DNA from: Parietaria judaica
Lineage: Eukaryota; Streptophyta; Magnoliopsida; Rosales; Urticaceae
Length of the DNA: 64,000 bases
Direction of reading: 5' to 3'
Assembly (NCBI GenBank): GCA_954871525.1
Contig: OX940864.1
Span: 27,832,001 to 27,896,000 of the forward strand
This document shows positions 22,431-33,990 of this stretch, one piece after another. Positions within the stretch are counted from its first letter, which is position 1. Each line of letters starts with the position of its first letter. The notes below the pieces were generated by a model, which did no database searches, was not told the DNA's origin, and was given only the letters and a program-made list of their open reading frames with translations. The translations under genes were made by a program, and so were the position numbers.

Positions 22431-23202
22431 TGTAGAGGGCGATTTTCACCGCCCTTTTCCAGTCACAAAAATAATCACAAATAACAAATCAACAACAATG
22501 ATCAGTGAATATCTTTGTTTTATTATATTTCCGATACGAGCTCGGTTTCCTTTCGTTGAATAGCTGGAGAGTTGAAGGATCAAGAACAATCACTTTCTCT
22601 ATTTCTTTAGCCTTTCTACCACAAGATATTCTCTCTTTCTCCCTGGTTTTCTTCCCTCTTTTTTCAAACCCATACAAACGAGGCTTATCTTGCCTTTTAT
22701 AGAGTTTACATTATGCCCCCCTTCGCATATTTCCTGCCTTTTTTCTCTTTTTAATCATTCGCTTCCCAGAGTGATTTGACGGAAGCATGGTTAAATAATG
22801 CTTTATGTCACTTCCGAGCAGACTTTCATTATGGGCACGTGAGCTTCATTAAATGCGCATCCCGTCAACCGTCATTCGGTCCTGCAGACTTCGTCGCTGA
22901 TGCTTCTCATCGAGAGAGTAGTATGGATTCATTAAATGCGCATCCCGTCAGCCGTCATTCGGCTCTGCATAAATCATCATGACGAAATTCCTCGTCGAGC
23001 GTGATGGGACACTTCATCGCAGTCTGCTTTTGCGCTGGCCATACCTTCTCGCGGTTAAACCTCCTCGGAGATAACCCTCCTCGGGGATACGCCTTGTTTG
23101 CCCCCTCGGGCGATGAACTTCCTCGCCTTCCCTTATGTCGTTTATGGGACAAAACGACACGAGTTGTGTTGAGGATGGATTTGACCAAATCCGACCTTAA
23201 CA
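22431..23202 (-). repeat. 5' LTR of Gypsy A
   Basis: 772 bp, plus-strand ends TGTAGAGGGCG...CCGACCTTAACA. The partner is at 17879-18670. Followed by the TSD AGCGT. Confidence 0.92.
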
Positions 23203-23207
23203 AGCGT

Positions 23208-24627
23208 GTTTCATGCGTGATTCAAGCCCGGACGTCTTCGATCTTCAATAATCATCCAACATCGCATATATAATACCATCCTGAGTTTGACGCGGCTTTA
23301 ATTTAAATAAATTTTTGGTCTCTAAATGAGAATTTGTATAATCAAATTTTACTATCTACACGTATTAGATTTCTAATGTTATCAATTCAAAAAGTGAGTT
23401 TTTTTTAATTTAAAATTAATCTAAAAATTAGTTTTGTTAAATATAAACAAGGGATAGCGATAAAAAAACCTAATATTTTACATAATAGCGATGAACATTT
23501 TTAATCATTTTTTTTTTGCTACAAAAGTTTCCAATAATATCTTATAATAGTGGCAAAAATTTCTAATCTTTCTTCCACGGAAAAAGTACCCTTTTTTGCA
23601 TCGAAAGTTCTCAATGTCATCATTTTTTCTTCCCCGTTAAATTTCAACCATATTGTTTTAGAAATGTTAAAATCGGCATAAGTACTTAGCGTTTAATTTG
23701 GTACTAAAATGCAGCGTACTAATTAAAAACATAAAGTATTTATGTTGATTTTAAAGTTTTTGATTAACAATATGAATGAAATATTATTAATAGGGAAGAA
23801 AAATTATCGGGAACTTTCATGATAATATTAAAGGTACTTTTGTAACTATTGTATTATAATATTAAGAACTTTTGCTCTACAAAAAAGTGAAAACTTTTGC
23901 GATTATTATATGAATAAATTAGGAACATTTGCCATGGAAAAAAATAAAAAACTTTTACCGCTACTATATAAAATATTGAGCACTTTTCCACTATTAACTT
24001 TAAATAATATTAAGAAAATTGGAGGCCCTTGCAATTGTGTCTTTTTGGTAATTGAACAAATTAGTGCAACAACAGTATTGAATATTGAGTACATAAGGAA
24101 GAATGTCAAACCAAGCATCATTCCCTTAAGACTTTTGATTAATTTTCATAGCTAACTAAAGCAATGGCACATAGCTAAGTTCCTTTAATTATTTTTTTCA
24201 TATTATATACTCTATTTATAAATTTAAATTGTATATGTGTTCAAGTACCATTTATGCTCACCTAGTGGGAATTGGAACTTTGTAAATATTGGCAATAATG
24301 TGGATAGTCATAAAAATTAGTATAAATAACTATTATAAAGGGACAAAAAAAGTCTTATTTCTTCTGATTAATTAATCCAACTTCAATCATAATAACACAA
24401 TTCTAGTAATAACACTATTTTTGTGCTGAAATGTCATTATCTTAGTGGATTATAATGTTATATTTCATTCCATGCATCAAAACTAAAAAAAATTAGTTGT
24501 TGTCCAGTTAAATCATCTATGCTATATATTTTCATTACATTAGTAATAACTAATTTTCATAGATAATCACACTTATTATACAAAAAATTACGCCAATAAT
24601 ATCAAGCTTATAACATTTGTTATACAT
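23208..24627. other. AT-rich intergenic DNA
   Basis: No coding sequence. It resumes the target interrupted by Gypsy A. It includes a repeat-rich inverted structure at about 23440-24020, listed separately. Confidence 0.5.
23440..24020. repeat. Inverted repeat array, possible MITE
   Basis: The left half has a motif like TATAATAGTGGCAAAAATTTCTAAT repeated loosely about every 45-60 bp (near 23475, 23545 and 23600). The right half (about 23820-24000) carries the same kind of motif in opposite orientation, for example the reverse complement of 23955-23975 reads ATAGTAGCGGTAAAAGT. The halves surround an AT-rich centre. No clean termini or TSD were identified. Confidence 0.35.
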
Positions 24628-24636
24628 TAATATGTG

Positions 24637-24701
24637 GAAAGAATTGGCTAAAAGACCTTATCTGAGATGTCGTTTCGCTGCATACCCTCATTACAACCTG
24701 C
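24637..24701 (+). repeat. Left TIR of the MULE
   Basis: Aligns with the reverse complement of 38087-38151; best conserved at GACCTTAT and TACCCTC. The arms are clearly diverged and indel-containing. Confidence 0.7.
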
Positions 24702-25080
24702 TATTTCTTTTACATTTATTTTTAAATCTTTTATTTCCTTTTCGCATTATTTTTAAATGTAAAGAACCTGAAATGGCGAGTTTGCCCTTTTGGTTTACAC
24801 TGTATTTTACGAAATCTCGAATTTACCCTTTGCGGCGGTTGATACAGTAAGATTATAATATTATTTCTTATTTTCTCTCTCACCTACCTCTTCGGCTTCC
24901 CCTCGTTTTCCCTCCAACAACCGACGGCATACTTTCGTGCCTCTCTTATCTTTCCTTCCGACTACTGCATAAACGACCATCTTCTTCTTCCGTTCGAGAA
25001 GTGCAACCAGGAAACAGGAAGCATATTTCGGAACCGATCATCGGCTTCTATTGTTCTCCGGCATATACTGAGCATCTTCA

Positions 25081-26411
25081 ATGGAGGTAAATGTCTATTT
25101 TAAAACTTTTCGATGTTTCTGGTACTGTTTGAACTTTGAACTTGTATCGATGTTAAGGTTTACATATTGTACATGGATTTTAGGGTTTGGTCTAGTTTAA
25201 GGTTTAAAGGAATACTGAGATGATGAATGTAGTAAGATTTGACGACTCCCGATATGGTTTCGTAAACTACTGCTAGCCATACCGCTATGTTTTGGGTAAC
25301 TACCGCTAGTTATTTATACCGCTATTTATGGATAAATTACACTAGTTATACCGGTTTATTCTTGATTCGATTCGATTTAATATCTTATTCTTGATTCGAT
25401 TTGCAGCAGCCGTTAGTTCTACTTACGTAGTTGCAAGAGAACGAACACTACAAAAATAAGCTTACCACCAGGAAAACTCAGATCGACACAGTGACGACTA
25501 TCATTAAAGGAGCACTGAATTAGGATGAGCTTCAGTGGTTCCAGGACACACAATTTGGACACACAATTTGGGCATCAATTGTTGTGGAGTTTGATGGTGA
25601 GAATGACGACAGAACAAAGGGACGCAGGTGAGCTGTGGTTCTTGGTAAACAACGTCCTACTGCGATACGACATTTGGGAATTCGCCATCATTACCGGGCT
25701 GCTTTGCCACCCAGTGCCAAAGTTACCTCAAAATGAGGATCAGTCATGAGCGTTCTACAATGATTTCAAAAAACGCTCACGGCCTTCGGAGAAGAAGCGG
25801 ATTACTGTCAAGAATATTCAGGATCGACTTAAGGATATTCACAAAAAACCATTGGGCAGCGATGATAAGAAGCGTTTGGCCTGCCTGTGCATCGTCTTCG
25901 GAGTGATCTGTTTCAAGGACAGACCGACGCAGATTCCGGATGATGATCTGCTTGCAATGGTAGAAGACATTGATTTCTTCGTTGGCTACCCTTGGGGGAC
26001 AATGTCATTCGAGTACTCAATGAAGCAGCTTCATCATAAGCTATCGAAGGAACTGGTGGCCAAGTATTCTGTCGTCATCGAGAAAAAACTAAATTGTGTA
26101 GATATGACCCTCCTGGGGTTCGTTCACCCGATACAGGTATATGTAAAGTGTTTGAATCTATTTATTTTCACCGCATAAATGGTTGTTACACATAATTCAA
26201 ATTAACATTCAAACTTCATGCAATTTTTGGCGTATGAGTGTTTGCCTGCGGTGGCAGCGTACTTAGCTGACCCTCGAAAAGCGCCCGTCGGTGCACCTCG
26301 TATGTGCAGATGGACCACTAGGCCAATCGGGACAAAGCATAAGGAATTCGAAGATATCACCCCCGTTATAAAGAAAAGTGCTCCAGAGGTCAGTTGCTCT
26401 ACACATGGCAT
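25081..26411 (+). pseudogene. MULE-borne Ulp1-like gene, N-terminal DUF1985 part
   Basis: Probable start ATGGAG at 25081, followed at once by a GT donor (25087) and an acceptor near 25408. The next exon has in-frame stops and a frameshift. Recognisable DUF1985 sequence: WFQDTQFGHTIW near 25530; GELWFLVNNVLLRYDIWEFA and ITGL at 25627-25700; DKKRLACLCIVFGVICF at 25864-25914 and FVGYPWGTMSFEYSM near 25980-26020. After an intron (donor at about 26137) comes MQFLAYECLPAV at 26218, then KKSAPE ending at a likely donor near 26391. DUF1985 is found almost only at the front of transposon-borne Ulp1-like plant proteins; its function is unknown. The downstream intron is where the LTR at 26434 inserted. 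Confidence 0.8.
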
Positions 26412-26433
26412 GCCATTATATCATAGCGGTAAC

Positions 26434-28093
26434 TGTTGGACATGTGTGTTCTTAAACAAGATATTGTTATCCATTTGTAAAAGATTATGACAAGTCGTTG
26501 AATAAAGATGGTGCTTATTATGATAATCTTATTATAGTTTCTGGTAGAGTAAAATAGAATGTTTGATCCTTAGTTCATAAAGGATGCAGTTATGTTATTA
26601 TTATCACAACAGAGTCAATGCGAGGAAGAATTAATAATCATAATAAATGAACTTAAAATGTCTGTGACCTGATTAACTGGGTAGGAGCCCATTAAACGTA
26701 TAAGGTCATTAATGTGACTAAGTGATAATCATATTCGGGATTTTGTGTGTGTCACACTCACTAGAAGTGCATTAAGTATGAAGTGTCTTCATACTGGACT
26801 GGACCTGACTAAAACTCTGAAAGTTATCATATAAGACCGTCACTGATAACTTGGAGTTGAGTCACTAGTAGATGATCAAATGGATATTCGATCTAAGTCC
26901 TGAGTGATCTTGAGTTAAAGCTGCTGGCTTGATTGTTCTTTGATTTAACCGTTAAAGAACACAATATATTACCGTTGTTCCCAACACTATTATTTTGGGA
27001 ACATGATAGTCAGCAGTAAGGATAGCTTGGTCATAGACATGGGCATCACACAGCTCTCTTCAGAGTCAAGTTGATTCCCTTGATTGTCGGTGGTGAGAAG
27101 TGAGAGGTACATGTGCACAACCTATGAATCGAACACCCTAGCAGTTCGTTGGAGCTTAAGTGATACGGGTCCATGGTCCCCATGATAGCTCCGTAACGGA
27201 TGATACGTACGTGATAAAAACATTTTGAAATGTTTTTAAGATCATTTGGGAAGACTTATAAATCTGAAGTCAATGACAGACATCAAATGGTTTTATCAGT
27301 AGCGTGGCAAAAGTACAATATCTTGGTAACCGAAATTAACTGAAAAAATAAAGTAGAATTTTGATTTTCTGTCAACATGGAAGTTGTTGGAAATTAAATT
27401 CTAAGAAACTTTGCTTTTGGAACCGAGTCGTTTTGACGTACGGTTTGTGATTTAGAAAATTTCTAAGTTTGTGATCGTTTCGGTAAACTATGAAATTAAA
27501 TCACATGTCACGAATTTAAATGATGGTGTGACACCATCAGAGGGTATTAATATGATTTAATTATTCTAATTTGATTATTAATAATTAATCAATAATTAAT
27601 AGATTTATATTAATATGTAAAGAATATATATTTATATATATTATAAGTGTAGAAATCGAATTATGCCTAGGAATGTGGAACCATATACATTCGAATGGAT
27701 AGACTTTAGTCTTTTCATTATTGCGGCAAAAATACCAAAAGGTTTGGTATTTGAGAAAAATCCTAAAATTTATTTAATCAATTGGATCGGTTATGATTTA
27801 ATATCAACCGTTGGGTTAGGATAATTGATATATTCGAAATTTATAACTTGGTGACCAAGTTTTATTTTTCGAATTTAGCCAATTAATTATATCCGTTAGA
27901 TCGGTCTAAGATTTAATCTTTACCGTCGGATTGGAAATTATTTAATTATATATAATATATATTATTTTCGAATTATTGATATGGATAAAATCAAATTTTG
28001 TTTTTATTAAATATTTTAATATTTGATTTTATCCTAAACTAATTTGATCCATTAGATCGGTCTCAACCGTTGGATCAAGATAATTAGAATTCA

Positions 28094-28159
<66 letters not shown>

Positions 28160-28925
28160 GAATCTTGATAAGATAAGAGGATAAGATTGTTTTTTATTTT
28201 ATCCAAGTCTTTCTTATTTAATTAAATCCCTAATTATTAATATCCCTTGGATTTAGATAAGATTAAATCTAGACCATTGGATTGAAATAATTAATTATAT
28301 TTAATTATGAAATTCGAATTTTAGGGGAGGGAATTTCTCTAATTCGGTTACAGTCTGAGCCTATAAATAGGGAGCTCATTCTACACATTTTTCACACCTT
28401 TCCCCTGAGAAAAATTTGAACTCTCCCTCTCCCTCAGGGTCTGCGAATTTTTGTCTCTGATCTCTCTTTCTGGTTCGGCTTAAGAGACTTAGTTCTCCGG
28501 AAGCTTAAAAAGAACCATCAGTTTAAATTTTGCGACGGAGTCCTGCCGGCGAAGCCCACGCTTCGGTACGAGGAATCCAGGAGAATATCCTGAAAGATCA
28601 CGGGAGTTTCCCTCAGCACCACCGGAGCCTTGCCCGATTCATAACGCACAGCCGGAAGTCGTCAATAGAGGTACGGCCTTATTCATTGGGTTAGTAAATG
28701 CAACCATTTACTGCTTTCTATTTATTTCCTATAAAGACTAGATTATTAATAATGAGTTATGAATATTAAATTGCATAATATTTATCTGGTCTTGGAATAT
28801 GGTAATTATCCGATGCTCTGGACGTTGATCAGATAACATGTTTTTCGCTTAAAATAATTTTTTAAATGTTACCCGGACGGTCCGACGGCACAAATCGTGA
28901 TAATCCACGGGTATTATTATCATCA
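26434..28925 (+). mobile_element. Solo-type long LTR inserted in the MULE
   Basis: Starts TGTTGGACATGTGTG and ends TTATTATCATCA. The flanking 5-mers GTAAC (26429-26433) and ATAAC (28926-28930) match at 4 of 5. Homologous over its length to the inverted copy at 41126-44547. Contains a TATA box CTATAAATAG at 28361-28370 and a pure (TA)n run at 28099-28157. No gag or pol, so this is a solo LTR left by LTR-LTR recombination. About 2.5 kb is long for copia-type LTRs. Confidence 0.82.
28099..28157. repeat. (TA)n microsatellite
   Basis: About 59 bp of uninterrupted TA inside the long LTR. The corresponding place in the copies at 7520-7542 and about 43070-43091 is also a TA run, shorter there, so the tract belongs to the family and varies in length. 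Confidence 0.95.
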
Positions 28926-29031
28926 ATAACATAGAGGTTATAGTCGTTTGTAGTAGTATAGAAGATATGATAGCGGTAACATAACGGTTACAGTCATTCA
29001 ATCTCTCCCGCCGCGTGTAAAGTCTCCAAAC

Positions 29032-30417
29032 TTGAATTTTGAAACGCTCGTGGATTTCTTGGAGAGAGGTGAGCGGATCATTCAGACGCCGCCCCCTCCG
29101 GCACCTCCACGGGAAAAACGGTCGGGAGATGAAGAGAATGCTCCTGCTCGTAGAGCGGAACGGAGAACACAGCAAGGGAGGCAACGTAAATCGCCTTCAC
29201 CCTGTCCAAGAAAGAAGAAGTTGGTTTCCAAGTCCAAACGACGCGGAGGTGAGAGACCAAGCCCTGTATCGTCGTCTGGACGCCCACGTCACAACCGACG
29301 GTACGTTGAGAGCCTGAGCACGTCCGATAGTGGATCATCACCACCACAACTCTCAAGAAAGAGATAGAGTACCCACTCCTCCGCTCCTGTCTCGGTGTCC
29401 AAAACCTCGAACAAGCGTCTGAGGGTTGAACGACAGGAAAATGAGACGGCGACCACTCCTCCTTTGGCATCGGATCAACAAAATTTATCGCACTGTGTAG
29501 ATTTGATAGGTCGGTTATACCACAACGCCACCAGTATGTTGCTTGGTCAGGGACAACATTCCCCTCTTGACCACGAGGAGGATGTAGTAACAGAAGCGGC
29601 AAGGTGCTTATATAGATATTTGCGACCGGGGGTGCCTTTAGACCGAGTATCATCGAAGGAGGCCTCGGATTCAGAGCAGTCTGACACTGAGATTGAACCT
29701 CTAGATGTGAATTCCTGTCCGAGTACGAATGACAACATTTGGGAGAAGGAGGCGATTGACAAACTGGGCTCATCAGAAGGATTGCGTCAAGTTCAAGAAA
29801 CAGACGGTGGTGCTACTCAATTTTCACTGGTGTCTGCAAGTGACGGCACAATGCCGGCATACGTCATCGATCAATATTTGAACTTAAGCAAAGTATTGGA
29901 CTCTCAGTACCAAGATATGTATAATGTCGACGTTGCGAGATAGAAGAATGAAGCGGAGCAAAGGTCTAATCATACCGATCCATTTGACTATGCACGCGAA
30001 GTGAGGAAGTTGTACGAGGTGGAGGAAGGATACAATGTCGAGGTGGAAGAGGCGCAGAAGAAGAGTATCGAGGAGAAGGATGAGGAGGAAGGGGAGGAGG
30101 CGCGGAATATTGAGGAGGAGGGGGTGGAGAAAGAGGAGGAGGCGCAGAAGATTGAGGAGGACGAGGAGGAGGAGGAGGAGGTGCGGAAGATTGGGGAGGA
30201 GAGGAAGCAGATGAAAGAGGAGAATGAGAAGCTGGAGGAGGAGGCGCGGAAGATTGAGGAGGAGACGAAGCGGATGAAGGAGGAGAAGGATAAGCTGGAG
30301 AAGGAGGCGCGGAAGATTTAGGAGGAGAAGGAGAACGATGAGAAAAAGCGTAAGGAGGAGATAAAGCGGCCAACGCGATCGTCAAACTTGGCGGTTGTAG
30401 AGCGGTACGAATACTTT
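29032..30417 (+). pseudogene. MULE-borne Ulp1-like gene, linker and coiled-coil exon
   Basis: One reading frame of about 460 codons interrupted only by three TAG codons (29365, 29941, 30319). The N-terminal third is basic and Pro/Ser-rich (QTPPPPAPPREKRS, CPRKKKLVSKSKRRGG, a probable nuclear localisation signal). The middle is acidic and mixed (DHEEDVVTEAARCLYRYL). From about 30001 it becomes a Glu/Lys-rich repeat-containing coiled coil (ARKIEEETKRMKEEKDKLEK). It lies between DUF1985 and the peptidase exons, where such proteins have long low-complexity linkers. I recognise no enzyme in it. The minus-strand Pro-rich frame here is only the complement of GAG/GAA repeats. Confidence 0.7.
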
Positions 30418-30555
30418 AAAATAAATCTTACATAGCAGTTATCGTAGTTAACAATAACGGTATTATTTATTTACTATAAATAGCGGTATAATTTAATTAC
30501 TATGAATAGCGGTATGCATAAGTAACAATATCTGTTTACTTCCATATCACAAAGG

Positions 30556-31370
30556 GAAATCGTACTGCGGCTCCCGCCTTCGACCCGCTTGATATATGTC
30601 GTGCTGATATCTACAATCAGCTCTCGAGTGTTTGGAATAAGTTCCAAAAAGATGTAACGGGTGGTGAGGGAGGGTTGCTGCAAAATAGAGACTACAAGTG
30701 GTGGCACACCCTCTTGACCCAATCCAAATGGCTTGAAGATGAGGTAATCAGTCATCAAGGATTACATTTATAATTTAATCATTTATTTCTATTATAACAT
30801 TGAATCAATTTACAATTAATTGCAGCACCTAGACGAAATCATTAAAGGCCTCTCAAAAAGGCTGATTGAGCTTCCAGAGACTATTCCGAATTCGGATAAA
30901 ATCGTCATTCTCCCTACGTTGTTCATGACTACCATTAATTGTTGGGCTCTCGATGGTGAACCAAAGGATTTAATGAACGATGATAGTATCGTTATACACG
31001 CTATGGAATGGCTCAACGGTACTTGTGGAAGGGACTACGAACGCGAATGGATGCATAAAGAGTGGCTCTACTTCCCGATAAACCTTAAGTTACAGCACTT
31101 GATTTCATGCAAGGCGGATTTATTGAAGGCGGAATTTGTCCTGTATGATTCCACCATTACATACGCCAATGATAAGAAAATAGATGAAGTCATGCGTGCT
31201 CCGAAGACCTTTCTACCTTGGAATTTGACATTCGCTGATCACTTTGATCATCTCAAAGGGAGAAAGTGAACGTGGAGGCGGGTGGCTTGCCCTCAAAATA
31301 GATCGCCAACGGGAGGAACTGGAGATTGTGGGATCTTCTGCATGAAGTTCATAGAGCTCGATATGGTAAA
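30556..31370 (+). pseudogene. MULE-borne Ulp1-like gene, C48 peptidase part
   Basis: The exon up to 30743 ends KWLEDE at a GT donor; the intron is 30744-30825 (ends TTGCAG); the next exon opens HLDEIIKGLSKRL, so the splice restores the family's WL-D-E-H-L/I-D stretch. Then EWLYFPINLKLQHLISCKAD, corresponding to the place where Ulp1 proteases have their catalytic His followed by Trp (here H-L), and EFVLYDST, which includes the usual Asp. The frame closes at 31267, but GDCGIFCMKFIE follows in another frame (about 31329-31365), the catalytic Cys region. The family cleaves SUMO-like modifiers; activity here is very unlikely given the frameshift and the lost Trp. Confidence 0.78.
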
Positions 31371-31519
31371 CCACCTACTTAACTTATTCAGCGACAAATT
31401 GTAGAGAGAGCCAAAATGAGATATGTCGCGGAAATTTACGCCAAAAATTTATTAAAAAAAACGACCACTATATTATTAGAACAATGACCACTACGCAGAC
31501 AATTTGTAAATTTTTTTTT

Positions 31520-32400
31520 TTTTGCTTATTAAAGAACACAAAATTAGTAACTATCATTCGGGTTGTAAATAGATACTTCCCGCTAGACACTTACCGTTGT
31601 GTAAATACATACTTACCGCTATGTAAGTACATGCTTACCGCTATGTAAATACAAACTTACCACTATGTGAAGAGATAATTGCCGCTATATAATAGATACT
31701 TACCGCAATTTTTTGGATTATTGCTTATTAAAGAATACAAAATTAATAAATATCATTCGCGTTGTGTATTAAAAATATGATTACCGCTATGTACATAGAA
31801 ACTTACCGATGCGTAAATACATTCTTACCGCTTTGTAAATATACAGTTACCGCTATGTAAATACATACATACCATTATGTGAAGAGATACTTGCCGCTAT
31901 ATAATAGATACTTACCGCTATTGTTTGGATTACTGTTTATTAAAGAATACAAAATTAGTAAATATCATTCGCATTGTGTATTAAGCATACGATTACCGCT
32001 ATGTAAATAGATACTTGCCGCTATATAATAGATATTTACCGCTATTGTTTGGATTATTGCTTATTAAAGAATACAAAAGTAGTAAATATCATTCGCGTTG
32101 TGTATTAAAAATACGATTACCGCTATGTATATAGACACTTACCGATGCGAAAATACATTCTTACCGCTTTGTAAATATATAATTACCGCTATGTACATAC
32201 ATACATACCGTTATGTAAAGAGATACTTGCCGCTATATAATAGATACATACCGCTATTGTTTGGATTACTGTTTATTAAAGAATACAAAATTAGTAAATA
32301 TTATTCGCGTTGTGTATTAAGCATACGATTACCGCTATGTAGATAGATACTTGCCGCTATATAAATCGATACTTGCCGCTGTGTAAGTAATAATTTAATT
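31520..32400 (+). repeat. Nested tandem repeats built on TACCGCTATGTAAATA
   Basis: Two levels are visible. A unit of about 20-30 bp, variants of (A)TACTTACCGCTATGTAAATA, runs through the region. On top of it a longer block containing TTATTAAAGAATACAAAA and ATCATTCGCGTTGTGTATTA recurs near 31527, 31722, 31937, 32058 and 32274. No coding function apparent. Confidence 0.85.
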
Positions 32401-33335
32401 GGAATACAAATACAAGAATACAATTTGTATTGTTTTGAATTTTGTTTATTAAACAATAAAAATACAAATATATTAAAAAAAACAAATACAAATATAAATG
32501 CATAGGACACTCTCGAAGCATAATACACAAATTGTATAAAAACAAATTGTATAAAACCCGAGGAGGGAGCTTGATAAGCCTTATAATATCCAGTGAAGAA
32601 TTGATGGCTGGACCTCTCTTCCTCGAGATTCGTCTCCGTCAGAAAAGTGGTAACAAGTCCGGTTTCAACAAGTCCTCGCTGGTTGAAAAAAGCAAGAAGA
32701 GGAAATTGAACGAAGGACAGACGAAAGCCATTGAACTATGGACAAAATGTCCATATTTCAATGGCTTGTGTCTGTCAGTGCTACTGCGAGCCCGATGGCA
32801 GAATTGATGGCTAAGACGCTCTTGCAACACATAACATGTTTGTACTTCCCCGATGGGCATGTCGAGTGTTCTTCACGGGTCGCAGCTATTTTTTTGGGTA
32901 GCATAATGGCTCAGTTAAGTCGTACCCAGATATACGGAAGACAAATGAACAAGGAAGTTAGAGTCCGGCTAATTTTTTAAAAAAATATGAGAATAAACAA
33001 ATGCTTTAAAGAAAGCTTACGACGATGACGGAGACGGGGGCGCGTTGATAAACATGAACGCCTTGGGTGGTTGAGTTCAAACATGTTAGATTTCGGTTAC
33101 GGACAAAACTAGATTTCGATGAGGGTTTCCCAAAGTGGTCCAGGAAAGCGGCGTGAATTGAGATTGCAATTTAGAGTTTGTTTCGTTGCCCTTTTATAGT
33201 ACTAGTGAGGGTATATTGGTACTTACACGGAGATTAACGGTAAGAGATTATAGTTAGCGGTAGAAAGGAACTACGTCTAGAGGTCCAATTGATTTGATAC
33301 ACACGAGTAATTTTAGATCCTACAGTTATTAATTT

Positions 33336-33990
33336 TGTTACGCGTCCTCAATTTTCATTGAAGGATCGTGCAAACCGCTATCGGGAAACAATAACGGTCG
33401 AACAGATAGGCGTAGCGGTAGCGACGGAGTACTTCTAGCGGTTGCGAGTGTTTCGGGTTTTCCTGAATATTTTAATTGAAATATTTACATCCACGCGTCC
33501 AACCCCCCGCGATTTGATACGCATATGTTCATTTAATACGGGTCGGTGGTCATGAGTAATTGTTCACCCAATTGAGTAGTTGGTGTCTCTCGAGAACATT
33601 AAGATGGTTAACCAAACATGCGTGAAGGTTTCGAAGCAATATTTACATTCTATTTGTAATTATTATATGGACATCAACATGTGTCCATTATGTTACGCGT
33701 CCTCAATTTTCGTTGAAGGATCGTGCAAACCGCTATCGGGAAACAGTAACGGTCGAACACATAGGCATAGCGGTAGGGACGAAGTACTTCTAGCGGTTGC
33801 GAGTGTTTTGGATTTTCCCGAACATTTTAATTGAAATATTTACATTCACGTGTCCAAACCCCCGAAATTTGATACGCATAGGTTCATTTAATACAGGTCG
33901 GTGGTCATGAGTAATTGTTCACCCAATTGAGTAGTTGGTGTCTCTCGAGATGCGTGAATGTTTCGAAGCAATAATTACATTCTACTTGTA
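33336..33990 (+). repeat. Tandem duplication, period about 355 bp
   Basis: TGTTACGCGTCCTCAATTTT starts at 33336 and again at 33691. Both copies run on through AAACCGCTATCGGGAAACA, ACTTCTAGCGGTTGCGAGTG and GTTGGTGTCTCTCGAGA, with few differences. The second copy lacks about 30 bp (after CTCTCGAGA) present in the first. Confidence 0.9.

Larger units (their letters stand above)
17879..23202 (-). mobile_element. Ty3/gypsy retrotransposon, Tat-like, internally deleted (Gypsy A)
   Basis: Two direct LTRs (17879-18670 and 22431-23202) bound the element, and a perfect 5-bp TSD AGCGT flanks it (17874-17878 and 23203-23207). In sense (minus) order: 5' LTR, PBS, RNase H plus integrase, 3' region, PPT, 3' LTR. 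Gag, protease and most of RT are missing; only about 50 bp separates the PBS from the RNase H frame. The archaeal-type RNase H before the integrase points to the Tat lineage. The LTRs differ by scattered substitutions and one roughly 15-bp indel (near 18535 versus 23080), so insertion was not recent. Confidence 0.92.

Noticed and set aside
22776..23273. Short plus frames in the Gypsy A LTR, with near copies at 18240-18620
   Set aside because: They lie in LTR sequence and are not kept open in the partner LTR.
29078..29773. 231-codon minus-strand open frame
   Set aside because: It lies opposite the DUF1985-Ulp1 linker exon, has no known motif, and the plus frame fits its neighbours.
29966..30385. 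Pro/Ser-rich minus-strand frame resembling an extensin
   Set aside because: It is the complement of GAG/GAA codons of the coiled coil; an artefact of composition.
31520..32400. CRISPR-like regular repeats
   Set aside because: Repeats are degenerate, without constant spacers or cas genes, and the context is a eukaryotic transposon.
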